64,000 nt of DNA from NCBI RefSeq assembly GCF_018408855.1, contig NZ_AP024322.1, positions 248,001 through 312,000 of the forward strand, read 5' to 3'. This document shows, piece by piece, positions 56,905-64,000 of the stretch (position 1 is its first letter; the number at the start of each line of letters is the position of its first letter). Position numbers and translations under genes: made by a program. The notes under the pieces were generated by a model. That model was not told where the DNA came from. It saw nothing but the letters and a program-made list of their open reading frames with translations, and made no database searches. The DNA is from Caballeronia sp. NK8 (lineage in GTDB: Bacteria > Pseudomonadota > Gammaproteobacteria > Burkholderiales > Burkholderiaceae).

Positions 56905-56937
56905 GAAAAGGGCGCCGTGTGCGCCTTTTTCATTTTT
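56905..56937 (+). terminator. Terminator after aspS
   Basis: An 11-bp stem with one G-T pair (GAAAAGGGCGC/GCGCCTTTTTC, loop CGTGT) is followed by ATTTTTT. Confidence 0.85.
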
Positions 56938-56990
56938 TGCGTTACAGTCTTTCGGCATCGACACACAATGAAACGCGCGTACACAAAAAC

Positions 56991-57467
56991 ATGCAGAAGC
57001 CGCCGAAAATCCCCGAATCCGTGCTGGTCGTCATTCATACGCCGGACCTCGACGTGCTCATCATCGAACGCGCGGATCACAAGGGCTTCTGGCAATCGGT
57101 GACGGGCTCGAAAGATCACATCGACGAGCCGCTTGGCGAAACCGCCGCGCGCGAGGTGCAGGAAGAGACGGGCATCGTGATCGGCAGTGCGCTCATTCCG
57201 GAGCGCGCGCTGCTCGACTGGCATCACAGCATTCAATACGAGATCTATCCGCAATGGCGGCATCGCTATGCGGAGGGCGTCACGCGCAACACCGAGCATC
57301 AGTTCAGCCTGCTCGTGCCGCATTGCCTCGAAGTGACGCTCGCGCCGCGCGAGCACACCGCGCATCGGTGGCTGCCGTTTCGCGAGGCCGCGGACCAGTG
57401 CTTCTCGTGGTCGAACCGGGAAGCGATCCTGCAATTGCCCGAGCGCCTCGCGGCGCATAACCGATGA
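56991..57467 (+). CDS. nudB: Dihydroneopterin triphosphate diphosphatase
   Basis: A Nudix enzyme of folate synthesis. It has 158 residues and an intact Nudix box GETAAREVQEETGI near residue 50. The N-terminus IPESVLVVIHTPDLDVLIIERADHKGFWQSVTGS is typical of NudB. The ATG at 56991 is used; its overlap of 4 bases with clsB downstream shows coupling. aspS-nudB is a common gene order. Confidence 0.92.
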   Translation: MQKPPKIPESVLVVIHTPDLDVLIIERADHKGFWQSVTGSKDHIDEPLGETAAREVQEETGIVIGSALIPERALLDWHHSIQYEIYPQWRHRYAEGVTRNTEHQFSLLVPHCLEVTLAPREHTAHRWLPFREAADQCFSWSNREAILQLPERLAAHNR

Positions 57468-58753
57468 TCGGACTGCGTCCGCGGCGCAGTTTCAAGCGGC
57501 TGCGCCAGGCGATGTTCTCGGGCCGCCGGCCGCCCCGCCTGTGCTTCACGGTGGGCAATCAGGTGCGGCTCTTCAAGGGCGGCGTGCAGTTCTTTCCGGC
57601 CTTGATCGAGCGCATCGACGAGGCGCGCAAGTCGGTGTCGCTGGAAACCTACATCTTCGCCAACGACGACATCGGCCGCGCCGTCTCCGATGCGCTCGTG
57701 CGCGCGGCCGAGCGCGGCGTCACGGTGCGGGTGATCACCGACGGCATCGGCACCGAAAGCAACCTGCCGATGTTCAAACTCTGGCAGGAGCGCGGCGTCG
57801 AGCATCGCATCTACAACCCGCATCTGCTGTTCGGGCCGCTCGGTTTTTCGCGCACGCATCGCAAGCTGGCGCTGATCGACGAAACCTACGCGTTTTGCGG
57901 CGGCATCAATATCGTCGACGACTACGAGCAGAACGGCGCGCGCCTCGAACGGCCGCGCTGGGATTTTGCGATGGAGGCGCAAGGCCCCGTCGTCAAGGAC
58001 GAGCGCGAGGCGTTCGATCTGCAATGGCAACGCATCCGTCTCGGCGTAAAGCCGCGCCAGCCGACGCAACCGGGCTGCGAGTCACAGGAAAGCGAGCGCG
58101 CTCCGGGCCGCTGGAACGCCCGGCGCGCGATGCAGGCGCGCAGGCGCGCGCGGCTCGGCGAGATTCACGCGGTCGATCAGCCGTGCATCGCGTTCGTCGC
58201 GCGCGACAACCTGCTCAATCGCCGCGCGATCGAGAAGGCGTATCTGCGGGCCATCGCGCACGCCGAAAGCGAAGTGCTGCTGGCGAATCCGTACTTCATG
58301 CCGGGGCGCAAGCTGAGGCGCGCGCTCGTGCGCGCGGCCGAGCGGGGCGTGCGCGTGTCGCTCGTGATCGGCCGCAAGGAATTCGTCGCACTGGATTACG
58401 CGACGCCGTTTCTCTACGGCAACCTGCTCAAGCACGGCGTACGCATCGCCGAATACGAGAAGACGATGCTCCACGGCAAGGTCGCGGTCGTGGATGCCGA
58501 CTGGGCCACCATCGGCTCATCGAATCTCGACGCGCTCTCGCTCGTGCTCAACAACGAGGCCAACATGGTCCTCGTCAATCACCCTGAAATCGCCGGATTG
58601 CACGACGCCATTCTCCAGGCGTTCGACGAAGGCCGCCCCATCGACGAAAAGCATTATGCGTCGCGACCCATGACGGAGCGGACGCTTAATTGGCTGGCCT
58701 ATAACACGTACCGTCTGATGATGAAGATGATCACAATTGGTCAGTACGATTGA
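57464..58753 (+). CDS. clsB: Cardiolipin synthase B (phospholipase D superfamily)
   Basis: A 429-residue phospholipid synthase with two HKD motifs: HRKLALIDETYAFCGGINI near 126 and HGKVAVVDADWATIGSSNLD near 338. No N-terminal transmembrane segments are present, as in ClsB rather than ClsA. It starts in an ATGA overlap with nudB. No terminator is seen in the first 100 bases after the stop. Confidence 0.93.
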   Translation: MIGLRPRRSFKRLRQAMFSGRRPPRLCFTVGNQVRLFKGGVQFFPALIERIDEARKSVSLETYIFANDDIGRAVSDALVRAAERGVTVRVITDGIGTESNLPMFKLWQERGVEHRIYNPHLLFGPLGFSRTHRKLALIDETYAFCGGINIVDDYEQNGARLERPRWDFAMEAQGPVVKDEREAFDLQWQRIRLGVKPRQPTQPGCESQESERAPGRWNARRAMQARRRARLGEIHAVDQPCIAFVARDNLLNRRAIEKAYLRAIAHAESEVLLANPYFMPGRKLRRALVRAAERGVRVSLVIGRKEFVALDYATPFLYGNLLKHGVRIAEYEKTMLHGKVAVVDADWATIGSSNLDALSLVLNNEANMVLVNHPEIAGLHDAILQAFDEGRPIDEKHYASRPMTERTLNWLAYNTYRLMMKMITIGQYD

Positions 58754-58919
58754 CGTGCCAATTTTCTGCGACTGCGCAAAAATAATTGCCGTTAGGCAAC
58801 AATAGATAAAAGATCCCAGTTCCTGAGAACTCGGGCAGTCACTTACAGGCAGTCCGTACATAAAACGCGACAATGGGCGCGGACAATGTTGAGATTTATC
58901 CTATAGACATGTCCTGGCG

Positions 58920-58941
58920 TTTTAGAAACGCGTGTCTAAAA
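58920..58941. promoter_or_regulatory. Near-perfect 22-bp palindrome upstream of the TetR gene
   Basis: TTTTAGA and TCTAAAA are separated by AACGCGTG. The whole 22 bp is a palindrome with one mispaired position. It is 83 bases before the TetR start and a likely regulator site. Confidence 0.6.
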
Positions 58942-58977
58942 ATTTGCTTGTTTCATCAGAGTTCGGCCACAATAATA

Positions 58978-58989
58978 GAACGGCCGTTC
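58978..58989. promoter_or_regulatory. 12-bp perfect palindrome upstream of the TetR gene
   Basis: GAACGGCCGTTC lies 36 bases before the TetR ATG. It may be a second operator. Confidence 0.5.
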
Positions 58990-59024
58990 GATTTTACGGG
59001 TCACATAAGAACGGTAGGGACATC

Positions 59025-59699
59025 ATGCGAAAAGGCGAACAGACGCGGGCCGCGATTCTCGACGCAGCGCTGGAGCTGGCGAGTCGGGACGGGCTGGAAG
59101 GGCTGACGATCGGCCTGTTGGCCGAGCGTATGCAGATGAGCAAGAGCGGTGTGTTTGCGCATTTCGGGTCGCGCGAGGATTTGCAGGTGGAAGTGGTGCG
59201 CGAGTACCACCGGCGCTTCGAGGACGAAGTGTTCTTCCCGAGCCTGCGCGAGGCGCGCGGTCTGCCGCGATTGCGCGCGATGATGAATCGCTGGATGGAG
59301 AAACGCATCCAGGAAGTGACCACGGGTTGTATCTACATCAGCGGAGCGGTCGAGTACGACGACCGCGCCGCGAGCGCGGTGCGCGAGCAGCTCGTGCACA
59401 GCGTGAGCATGTGGCGGGAAGCGCTGTTGCGCGCGATTCGCCAGTCGAAGGACGAAGGGCATCTGAAGCCGGAGACGGACCCGCATCTGATGCTTTTCGA
59501 GCTGTACAGCTTTACGCTCGGCCTGCATCACGACGCGCGCTTCCTGCATTTGCCGGAGGCGGTGCAACTGACGCGGGACGCGCTGGAGAAGACGATCGTC
59601 TCGTACCAGACGTCGAATGCGCTCGCCCCGACCGGCATGCCGCAGCCGACGGCGAATGCGACGACGAACCTGACTTCACAACCAACCGACAGCCGTTAG
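59025..59699 (+). CDS. TetR family regulator of a beta-oxidation unit
   Basis: A 224-residue TetR repressor. The HTH is near residues 20-50 (LTIGLLAERMQMSKSGVFAHFGSREDLQ). The C-terminal ligand domain covers about 60-195, and the tail is Thr/Pro/Asn-rich. GGTAGGGA lies 5-6 bases before the ATG, preferred over an in-frame start at 58932. It is 67 bases upstream of the acyl-CoA dehydrogenase gene and probably controls it, sensing an acyl-CoA by analogy with fatty-acid TetR regulators. Palindromes at 58920 and 58978 are candidate sites. Confidence 0.9.
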   Translation: MRKGEQTRAAILDAALELASRDGLEGLTIGLLAERMQMSKSGVFAHFGSREDLQVEVVREYHRRFEDEVFFPSLREARGLPRLRAMMNRWMEKRIQEVTTGCIYISGAVEYDDRAASAVREQLVHSVSMWREALLRAIRQSKDEGHLKPETDPHLMLFELYSFTLGLHHDARFLHLPEAVQLTRDALEKTIVSYQTSNALAPTGMPQPTANATTNLTSQPTDSR

Positions 59700-59766
59700 C
59701 GGCGCCGTTCGAATCGAGAAGGGTTCGGCGGCGCGCAACCAGAAGCTTGAGAAACTGGAGAGACTC

Positions 59767-61554
59767 ATGGGACAGTACGCCGCCCCCCTTCGCGACATGC
59801 AATTCGTGCTGCACGAACTGCTGAACGTCGAAGCTGAATTGAAGAGCATGCCGAAGCATGCCGACCTCGACGCCGACACCATCAATCAGGTGCTCGAGGA
59901 AGCCGGCAAGTTCTGCTCCGAGGTCGTGTTCCCGCTCAACCAGAGCGGCGACCGCGAAGGCTGCACGTACGAGGGCGATGGCGTCGTGAAGGCGCCCGCC
60001 GGCTTCAAGGAGGCTTACCGCCAGTACATCGACGCCGGCTGGCCCGCGCTCGGCTGCGACCCCGAGTACGGCGGCCAGGGCTTGCCCGCGTTCGTGAACA
60101 ACGCGCTCTACGAAATGCTCAACTCGGCGAATCAGGCCTGGACGATGTATCCGGGACTTTCGCACGGCGCGTACGAATGCCTGCACGCGCACGGCACGCC
60201 GGAGCAGAAGTCGACCTATCTTTCGAAACTCGTGTCGGGCGAATGGACCGGCACGATGTGCCTCACGGAACCGCATTGCGGAACGGACCTCGGCATTCTG
60301 CGCACCAAGGCCGAACCGAATCCGGACGGCTCGTACGCACTCACTGGCACGAAGATCTTCATTTCGAGCGGCGAGCACGACATGGCCGAGAACATCGTTC
60401 ATCTGGTGCTCGCGCGTCTGCCGGGCGCGCCGATAGGCACGAAGGGCATTTCGCTGTTCATCGTGCCGAAGTTCGTGCCCGATGCGAGCGGCGCGATCGG
60501 CGCGCGCAACGACATCAAGTGCGGTTCGATCGAGCACAAGATGGGCATCCACGGCAACGCGACCTGCGTGATGAATCTCGACGGCGCGAAGGGCTGGCTT
60601 GTCGGCGAGGCGAACAAGGGCTTGAACGCAATGTTCGTGATGATGAACGCGGCGCGTCTGGGCGTCGGGATGCAGGGGCTTGGACTCACCGAAGTCGCGT
60701 ATCAGAACTCGCTCGTGTATGCGAAGGAGCGTCTGCAGATGCGCTCGCTCACCGGCCCGAAGGCGCCGGAAAAGGCCGCCGATCCGATCATCGTGCATCC
60801 GGACGTGCGCCGCATGCTGCTCACGCAGAAGGCTTATGCCGAAGGGGGCCGCGCGTTCACGTACTGGGCGGCGCTCAATATCGACAAGGAGCTTTCGCAT
60901 GAAGACGAATCAGCGCGTCGCGAGGCTGCGGATTTTGTCGCGCTGCTCACGCCGGTCATCAAGGCCTTCCTGACGGACAACGCGTTCGAAGGCACCAACA
61001 TGGCGATGCAGATCTATGGCGGTCATGGCTTCATTTCCGAATGGGGCATGGAGCAGTACGTCCGCGATGCGCGCATCAACATGATCTACGAGGGCACGAA
61101 TTCCATTCAGGCGCTCGATTTGCTTGGCCGCAAGATTCTCGGCGACATGGGCGCGAAGCTGAAGCGCTTCGGCAAGCTCGTTTCTGATTTCGTCGAGCAG
61201 GAAGGGGTGAAGCCGGAGATGCAGGAGTTCATCAATCCGCTCGCGGATATCGGCGAGAAGGTGCAGAAGCTCACGATGGAGATCGGCATGAAGGCCATGC
61301 AGAATCCCGATGAGGTTGGGGCTGCGGCTGTGCCGTATCTGCGTACGGTTGGGCATCTGGTGTACTCGTACTTCTGGGCGCGGATGGCGCGCGTTGCCCT
61401 CGACCGCGCTGCGTCTGGTGATGCGTTTTATAAGGCCAAGCTGGCCACTGCGCGGTTCTACTTCGCCAAGCTCTTGCCTGAGACCGCTTCGACTATTCGT
61501 GCCGCGCGTGCCGGCGCCAAGCCTATGATGGATTTCGATGAGGCGTTGTTCTGA
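59767..61554 (+). CDS. Acyl-CoA dehydrogenase (FadE-like, with C-terminal extension)
   Basis: A FAD enzyme that introduces the alpha-beta double bond in fatty acyl-CoA. It has 595 residues: N-terminal helices (YAAPLRDMQFVLHELLNVEAEL), the central acyl-CoA dehydrogenase domain with LTEPHCGTDLG near residue 170, and a C-terminal extension with YGGHGFISEWGMEQYVRDARINMIYEGTNSIQ near 415. This long form is the DUF5991/AcdA-type common in beta-oxidation clusters of Burkholderia. Chain-length specificity is unknown. Confidence 0.93.
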   Translation: MGQYAAPLRDMQFVLHELLNVEAELKSMPKHADLDADTINQVLEEAGKFCSEVVFPLNQSGDREGCTYEGDGVVKAPAGFKEAYRQYIDAGWPALGCDPEYGGQGLPAFVNNALYEMLNSANQAWTMYPGLSHGAYECLHAHGTPEQKSTYLSKLVSGEWTGTMCLTEPHCGTDLGILRTKAEPNPDGSYALTGTKIFISSGEHDMAENIVHLVLARLPGAPIGTKGISLFIVPKFVPDASGAIGARNDIKCGSIEHKMGIHGNATCVMNLDGAKGWLVGEANKGLNAMFVMMNAARLGVGMQGLGLTEVAYQNSLVYAKERLQMRSLTGPKAPEKAADPIIVHPDVRRMLLTQKAYAEGGRAFTYWAALNIDKELSHEDESARREAADFVALLTPVIKAFLTDNAFEGTNMAMQIYGGHGFISEWGMEQYVRDARINMIYEGTNSIQALDLLGRKILGDMGAKLKRFGKLVSDFVEQEGVKPEMQEFINPLADIGEKVQKLTMEIGMKAMQNPDEVGAAAVPYLRTVGHLVYSYFWARMARVALDRAASGDAFYKAKLATARFYFAKLLPETASTIRAARAGAKPMMDFDEALF

Positions 61555-61582
61555 GCTTCTTACTTTCGCCGGATCCCGTGAA

Positions 61583-62180
61583 CGTGTCGGTCTATGAGCG
61601 TTGCCCCTGTGCGGGGCGGCAGTCACTTTCTTTGCTGCTGCAAAGAAAGTAACCAAAGAAAGCAGCTCGAGCCGCCCGCGGTCACACGCAATTTGGCCAC
61701 TATTCTCGTTGTTCGTGGACTCAGTAGCGAGTGCCCTCGTAGGACTCACCCGGCTTGGACCGCGCACGGTCTGACGAGCTAGAACGTACAGCGTGCTGGT
61801 CCAGCACGAAAGAGTTCCGGCACAGCGCTACGCGCTGCCGTTGGGTACGCAAGGGAAACCGACGAAGCGCCGATGCAGCGAGATGGAGGTGTTAGCACAG
61901 AAGCACGAGCAGACCCGATTGACCGGTCGGCCGCGAAGCGGGCCGGAGCTATTTGGTGCTGAACCAGGCACGCACGCGGCGCGATGTGGCAGACCGTGCG
62001 CGGTCCAAGCCGGATGTGGCCTATGAGGGCACTCGCTACAGAGGCCACGGGTGAGGAGAAGGATACCCAAATTGCGTGTGACCGCGGGCGTATCGAGCTG
62101 CTTTCTTTGGTTACTTTCTTTGCAGCAGCAAAGAAAGTGACTGCCGCCCCGCACAGGGGCAGTGCTAATAGACCGACACG
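61583..62180. repeat. Long inverted-repeat element with a perfect 69-bp core
   Basis: The left arm (61583 to about 61775) reappears reverse-complemented in the right arm (about 61985 to 62180). The core 61602-61670 and 62093-62161 is identical over 69 bases. Each core contains its own 11-bp hairpin (ACTTTCTTTGC/GCAAAGAAAGT, 61625-61650 and 62113-62138). Further out and inward the arms match imperfectly, so the unit could fold as a cruciform. It lies between the two beta-oxidation genes. Short reading frames across both arms encode similar peptides (GGSHFLCCCKESNQRKQL) and are judged not to be real genes. Confidence 0.85.
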
Positions 62181-62198
62181 AACTCAGGATTCCGCGAA

Positions 62199-62254
62199 AG
62201 CGCAAGCAAACGACCAGCGCAAGCAAACGAACCAGCGCAAGCAAACGAACAACC
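62199..62254 (+). repeat. Threefold 17-21 base tandem repeat before fadB
   Basis: Three copies of AGCGCAAGCAAACGA followed by CC, ACC or ACAACC end 36 bases before the ATG. They form an A-rich, weakly structured leader. Confidence 0.75.
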
Positions 62255-62290
62255 GCGAAGCAAAACGAAACAAAAACCGGAGGCTAACCC

Positions 62291-64000
62291 ATGAGCACCC
62301 TCAACATCAGCAAAGTCGCCGTGCTCGGCGCAGGCGTGATGGGAGCGCAGATCGCCGCGCATCTGATCAACGCCCGCGTGCCCGTCCTGCTCTTCGATCT
62401 TCCCGCCAAGGAAGGCCCGAAGAACGGCATCGCGCTGAAGGCCATCGAGAATCTGAAGAAGCTGTCGCCCGCGCCTTTCGGCGTAAAGGACGACGCACAA
62501 TACATCGAACCGGCGAATTACGAAGACGACATCGCGAAGCTCGCCGAGTGCGATCTCGTGATCGAAGCCATCGCCGAGCGCATGGACTGGAAGCACGATC
62601 TCTACAAGAAAGTGTCGCCGCATCTCGCGCCGCACGCGATCTTCGCGAGCAACACATCGGGCCTCTCGATCACGGAACTGTCGAACGGCTTCTCCGATGA
62701 ACTGAAATCGCGCTTCTGCGGCGTGCACTTCTTCAATCCGCCGCGCTACATGCATCTGGTCGAACTGATTCCGACCGCATCCACGAAGCCCGAGATTCTC
62801 GATCAGCTCGAAACCTTCCTGACGAGCGTGATCGGCAAGGGCGTGGTGCGCGCGAAGGATACGCCGAATTTCATCGCAAACCGCGTCGGCGTGTTTTCGA
62901 TTCTCGCGGTGATCGCCGAAGCAGAGAACTTCGGCCTGCGCTTCGACGAAGTGGACGATCTCACCGGCGCGCGACTCGGCCGCGCGAAGTCCGCGACGTT
63001 CCGCACGGCGGATGTCGTCGGACTCGATACGATGGCGCACGTCATCAAGACGATGCAGGACAACCTGCCCGACGATCCGTTCTTCTCCGTCTACAAGACG
63101 CCGCCCGTGCTCGAAGCCCTGGTAAAGGCGGGCGCGCTCGGCCAGAAAACCGGCGCGGGCTTCTATCGCAAGGAAGGCCGTGCGATCAAGGTGCTCGATC
63201 CGAAGACAGCGCAGTACGTCGACGGCGGCGCGAAGGCCGAAGAACTCATCGGCCGGATTCTGAAGCGTCCGCCCGCCGAGCGCTTCAAGCTCCTGCGCGA
63301 AACGGACAACAAGCAGGCGCAATTCCTGTGGGCGATCTTCCGCGACGTGTTCCACTACATCGCCGTGCACCTCGAATCGATCGCCGACAACGCGCGCGAT
63401 GTCGATCTCGCGATCCGCTGGGGCTTCGGCTGGAATCAGGGGCCGTTCGAAAGCTGGCAGGCGGCGGGCTGGCAACAGGTCGCGAAGTGGGTGCAGGAAG
63501 ACATCGATGCGGGCCGCGCGCTCTCGAACGCGCCGCTGCCCGCGTGGGTGCTCGACGGTCCTGTCGCCGAGAAGAACGGCGTGCACACGAACGAAGGCTC
63601 GTGGTCGCCGAAGTCGAAGCGCTTCGAGCCGCGCTCGACGCTGCCCGTCTACGAGAAGCAGGTGTTCCGCGCGCCGCTCGTCGGTGAAACGGGCGCCGAT
63701 CCGAAGACCTACGGCAAGACGCTGTTCGAAACCGAAAACGTGCGCGCGTGGCTCGACGACGACCAGGGCGATGTCGTGATCGTCTCGTTCAAGACGAAGA
63801 TGAACACCATCGGTCCGGGCGTGATCGATGGTCTCACGCAAGCCATCGAACTGGCCGAGAAGGAATATCGCGGCGTCGTGATCTGGCAGCCCACGTCACT
63901 GCAACTCGGCGCGCCGGGCGGCCCGTTCTCGGCGGGCGCGAATCTCGAAGAAGCGATGCCCGCGTTCATGATGGGCGGCGCGAAGGGCATCGAGCCGTTC
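62291..64000 (+). CDS. 3-hydroxyacyl-CoA dehydrogenase/enoyl-CoA hydratase (FadB-type; 3' end cut by window edge)
   Basis: A bifunctional beta-oxidation enzyme. The visible 570 residues begin with the NAD-binding domain (VAVLGAGVMGAQIAAHLINA, Rossmann loop at 9-16). The 3-hydroxyacyl-CoA dehydrogenase domain continues with VIEAIAERMDWK, FFNPPRYMHLVELIP and the catalytic region NFIANRVGVF. The enoyl-CoA hydratase domain follows (from about 490, TFKTKMNTIGPGVIDGL-like region, and APGGPFSAGANLEE near the window end). The order is dehydrogenase first, hydratase second, the reverse of E. coli FadB. The gene continues past base 64000. Confidence 0.9.
   Translation, partial: MSTLNISKVAVLGAGVMGAQIAAHLINARVPVLLFDLPAKEGPKNGIALKAIENLKKLSPAPFGVKDDAQYIEPANYEDDIAKLAECDLVIEAIAERMDWKHDLYKKVSPHLAPHAIFASNTSGLSITELSNGFSDELKSRFCGVHFFNPPRYMHLVELIPTASTKPEILDQLETFLTSVIGKGVVRAKDTPNFIANRVGVFSILAVIAEAENFGLRFDEVDDLTGARLGRAKSATFRTADVVGLDTMAHVIKTMQDNLPDDPFFSVYKTPPVLEALVKAGALGQKTGAGFYRKEGRAIKVLDPKTAQYVDGGAKAEELIGRILKRPPAERFKLLRETDNKQAQFLWAIFRDVFHYIAVHLESIADNARDVDLAIRWGFGWNQGPFESWQAAGWQQVAKWVQEDIDAGRALSNAPLPAWVLDGPVAEKNGVHTNEGSWSPKSKRFEPRSTLPVYEKQVFRAPLVGETGADPKTYGKTLFETENVRAWLDDDQGDVVIVSFKTKMNTIGPGVIDGLTQAIELAEKEYRGVVIWQPTSLQLGAPGGPFSAGANLEEAMPAFMMGGAKGIEPF

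Noticed and set aside
61594..61782. 62-codon frame in the left arm of the inverted repeat
   Set aside because: Its similarity to the frame on the other arm follows from the DNA repeat. There is no ribosome-binding site, and no domain.
61828..62244. 138-codon minus-strand frame across the inverted-repeat right arm and centre
   Set aside because: Same reason as the left arm. It runs through the tandem repeat and lacks translation signals.

Overview
The window is a high-GC, gene-dense piece of a Burkholderiaceae chromosome. It most resembles Burkholderia sensu lato (Paraburkholderia or Caballeronia type). The support is the gene order kdsD-kdsC-lptC-lptA-lptB-rpoN-hpf-ptsN-hprK-rapZ on one strand, an apt-LysE-Nudix-purU run, a beta-proteobacterial trimeric porin, a fused FAD/Fe-S oxidoreductase next to ilvA, and a ubiE-Tim44-SCP2-ubiB block. 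The genus is inferred from gene content and order only.

Layout. 1-8.6 kb (minus): LPS precursor and transport genes (kdsD, kdsC, lptC, lptA, lptB), then rpoN and the nitrogen-PTS module (hpf, ptsN, hprK, and rapZ cut by the window edge). 8.7-13.7 kb (plus): a Kef-type K+/H+ antiporter, apt, a LysE exporter, a Nudix protein and purU, closed by a strong bidirectional terminator. 13.8-20.1 kb: an AI-2E family permease and uvrA (minus), then an MFS permease and ssb (plus). 20.1-28.6 kb looks accessory: an arsR-acr3-arsH arsenic operon (minus), an AT-rich control region, three tandem NarL/BvgA-type response regulators and one BvgS/EvgS-like unorthodox sensor kinase. 28.6-37 kb: a LysR regulator, a porin, a CHRD protein, an alpha/beta hydrolase, an EcsC protein, a DHA2 efflux pump with its MarR regulator, and a D-amino-acid dehydratase-like enzyme.

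37-40 kb holds an RpiR regulator, an N-acyl-D-amino-acid deacylase and a RidA protein. With the divergent PLP enzyme they form a coherent D-amino-acid salvage cluster. 40-43.3 kb (minus): queF, a 5'-nucleotidase and ilvA. 43.8-53.7 kb (plus): a 1364-residue FAD/Fe-S oxidoreductase, a HIT protein, a DUF971 protein, and the ubiquinone genes ubiE, an SCP2/UbiJ-like gene and ubiB, with a Tim44-like protein among them, then a TPMT-like methyltransferase. 53.8-58.8 kb: an FmdB zinc ribbon, a DUF502 protein, aspS, nudB and clsB. 59-64 kb: a TetR regulator, an acyl-CoA dehydrogenase and a FadB-type bifunctional enzyme cut by the window end, forming a fatty-acid beta-oxidation unit.

The least ordinary items are these: (1) the three-regulator, one-kinase phosphorelay, whose kinase carries a sensor domain about half the usual length; (2) a long inverted-repeat element with a perfect 69-bp core and nested hairpins, inserted between the two beta-oxidation genes; (3) several clean palindromes placed as operators in front of the arsR, DHA2/MarR, RpiR and TetR units; (4) an extended -10 promoter that would start the kdsD transcript exactly at its ATG; (5) a highly structured leader in front of the FAD/Fe-S oxidoreductase. 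No rRNA, tRNA, CRISPR array, prophage or transposase gene was seen.
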